From CAYNST01 sp964399955 (lineage in GTDB: Bacteria > Pseudomonadota > Gammaproteobacteria > Pseudomonadales > Cellvibrionaceae): a stretch of 6,060 nucleotides of DNA. The notes beneath the pieces are model-generated. The model was not told where the DNA came from. It did no database searches and was given only the letters and a program-made list of their open reading frames with translations. Both the position numbers and the translations under genes were made by a program. Numbering within the stretch: position 1 is the first letter of the stretch; each line of letters begins with the position of its first letter. Positions 5,805 to 6,060 of the stretch are shown here, piece after piece. The DNA lies in assembly GCA_964399955.1 (NCBI GenBank), contig CAYNST010000161.1, positions 1 to 6,060 on the forward strand, given 5' to 3'.

Positions 5805-5810
5805 ATTATA
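5805..5810 (-). promoter_or_regulatory. Candidate sigma-70 -10 box, TATAAT, firing toward dnaX
   Basis: On the minus strand GCGC-TATAAT is followed by a C/G-rich discriminator (CCCCGCCC), a form often seen at growth-regulated promoters. The -10 hexamer is a perfect consensus. No good -35 exists at 16-18 bases (CACACC at 17), so the promoter may need an activator or may be weak. A transcript starting near 5798 would cross the MITE-like element and have a leader of about 410 bases before dnaX. Confidence 0.4.
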
Positions 5811-5843
5811 GCGCAGACAAGCAATGGGGTGTGGAGCGGAAGA

Positions 5844-5960
<117 letters not shown>

Positions 5961-5990
5961 TAATAAAACGACCGTTGGTCGAGAGGCGGC

Positions 5991-6018
5991 ATTATCCGGT
6001 TTTTGCGCCTTAATGCAA
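5991..6018 (-). promoter_or_regulatory. Candidate promoter of ffs
   Basis: On the minus strand, GATAAT (5996-5991) is a 5/6 match to the -10 box. TTGCAT (6018-6013) lies 16 bases upstream as a partial -35. GCCGCC follows the -10 box, a GC-rich discriminator typical of stable-RNA promoters. Transcription would start near 5984 and leave a leader of about 24 bases ahead of the mature 4.5S RNA, close to the leader that RNase P removes in E. coli. Position and fit are good; activity is inferred. Confidence 0.5.
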
Positions 6019-6028
6019 GGGGGGGCGT

Positions 6029-6053
6029 AAAAATCGGCCTTGCCGCCCGACCG
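6029..6053 (-). terminator. Possible intrinsic terminator of an off-window gene
   Basis: On the minus strand CGGTC (6053-6049) can pair with GGCCG (6039-6035), with one U-G pair and a 9-base loop; a shorter hairpin CGGC/GCCG (6044-6041 with 6038-6035) competes. The sequence then reads ATTTTT (T at 6033-6029). It would end a gene lying beyond 6060 and insulate ffs. The stem is short, so this is tentative. Confidence 0.35.
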
Positions 6054-6060
6054 CCTAGGG

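Larger units (their letters stand above)
5389..5843. other. Intergenic region between dnaX and ffs (455 bases, no convincing gene)
   Basis: This holds the dnaX leader, a tandem duplication, a MITE-like element and a TATAAT box, each listed separately. Other structures are a hairpin GGCGTC (5407-5412) with GACGCC (5425-5430), 19 bases upstream of the dnaX start, and a hairpin GGCGC (5484-5488) with GCGCC (5497-5501). On the minus strand the latter is followed only by TTTAAG, a weak terminator at best. The region is poorer in GC than the genes around 5510-5660. Short open frames cross it, but none has a ribosome-binding site or recognisable protein. Confidence 0.6.

Overview
The window reads as the chromosome of a gammaproteobacterium, probably of the Pseudomonas/Cellvibrio/marine-gamma type. 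The evidence is the protein similarities I recognise (DnaX, YbaB, RecR, RNase D, YcgL, YcgN and SlyX all resemble E. coli/Pseudomonas forms), the small 4.5S-type SRP RNA, and GC-rich coding sequence. Every gene I can support lies on the minus strand, so transcription runs from the right end to the left. No phage, defence, CRISPR or biosynthetic cluster is visible.

Layout in transcription order. At 6060-5844 there is a possible terminator of an off-window gene, then a candidate promoter and the SRP 4.5S RNA gene (ffs). At 5843-5389 there is a 455-base gap without a convincing gene. It holds a perfect TATAAT box, a roughly 192-bp MITE-like element with imperfect terminal inverted repeats that begin and end with TA, a 68-bp tandem duplication overlapping one end of that element, and several hairpins. 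From 5388 to 470 runs a compact gene string: dnaX, ybaB/ebfC, recR, rnd, ycgL, ycgN, slyX. After a 113-base gap between dnaX and ybaB, neighbours are separated by a few bases or overlap (ATGA at rnd/ycgL). A good intrinsic terminator at 462-438 closes the string. One more small membrane-protein gene (425-51) starts 12 bases after the terminator's T tract.

Functionally, dnaX (clamp loader), ybaB (nucleoid-associated protein) and recR (recombinational repair) form the classic replication/repair trio. Here they run directly into an RNA-processing exonuclease (rnd) and three small conserved genes of poorly known function (ycgL, ycgN, slyX).

The most notable structure is a complete programmed -1 frameshift cassette inside dnaX. 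An A AAA AAG slippery heptamer in the zero frame is preceded by an internal Shine-Dalgarno-like GGAGGT and followed by an 8-bp stem-loop, with a -1-frame TGA at the base of the stem. It predicts a 402-residue gamma subunit beside the 590-residue tau, as in E. coli. The second point of interest is the MITE-like element between ffs and dnaX, which appears to have been inserted into the leader or promoter region of the dnaX operon.
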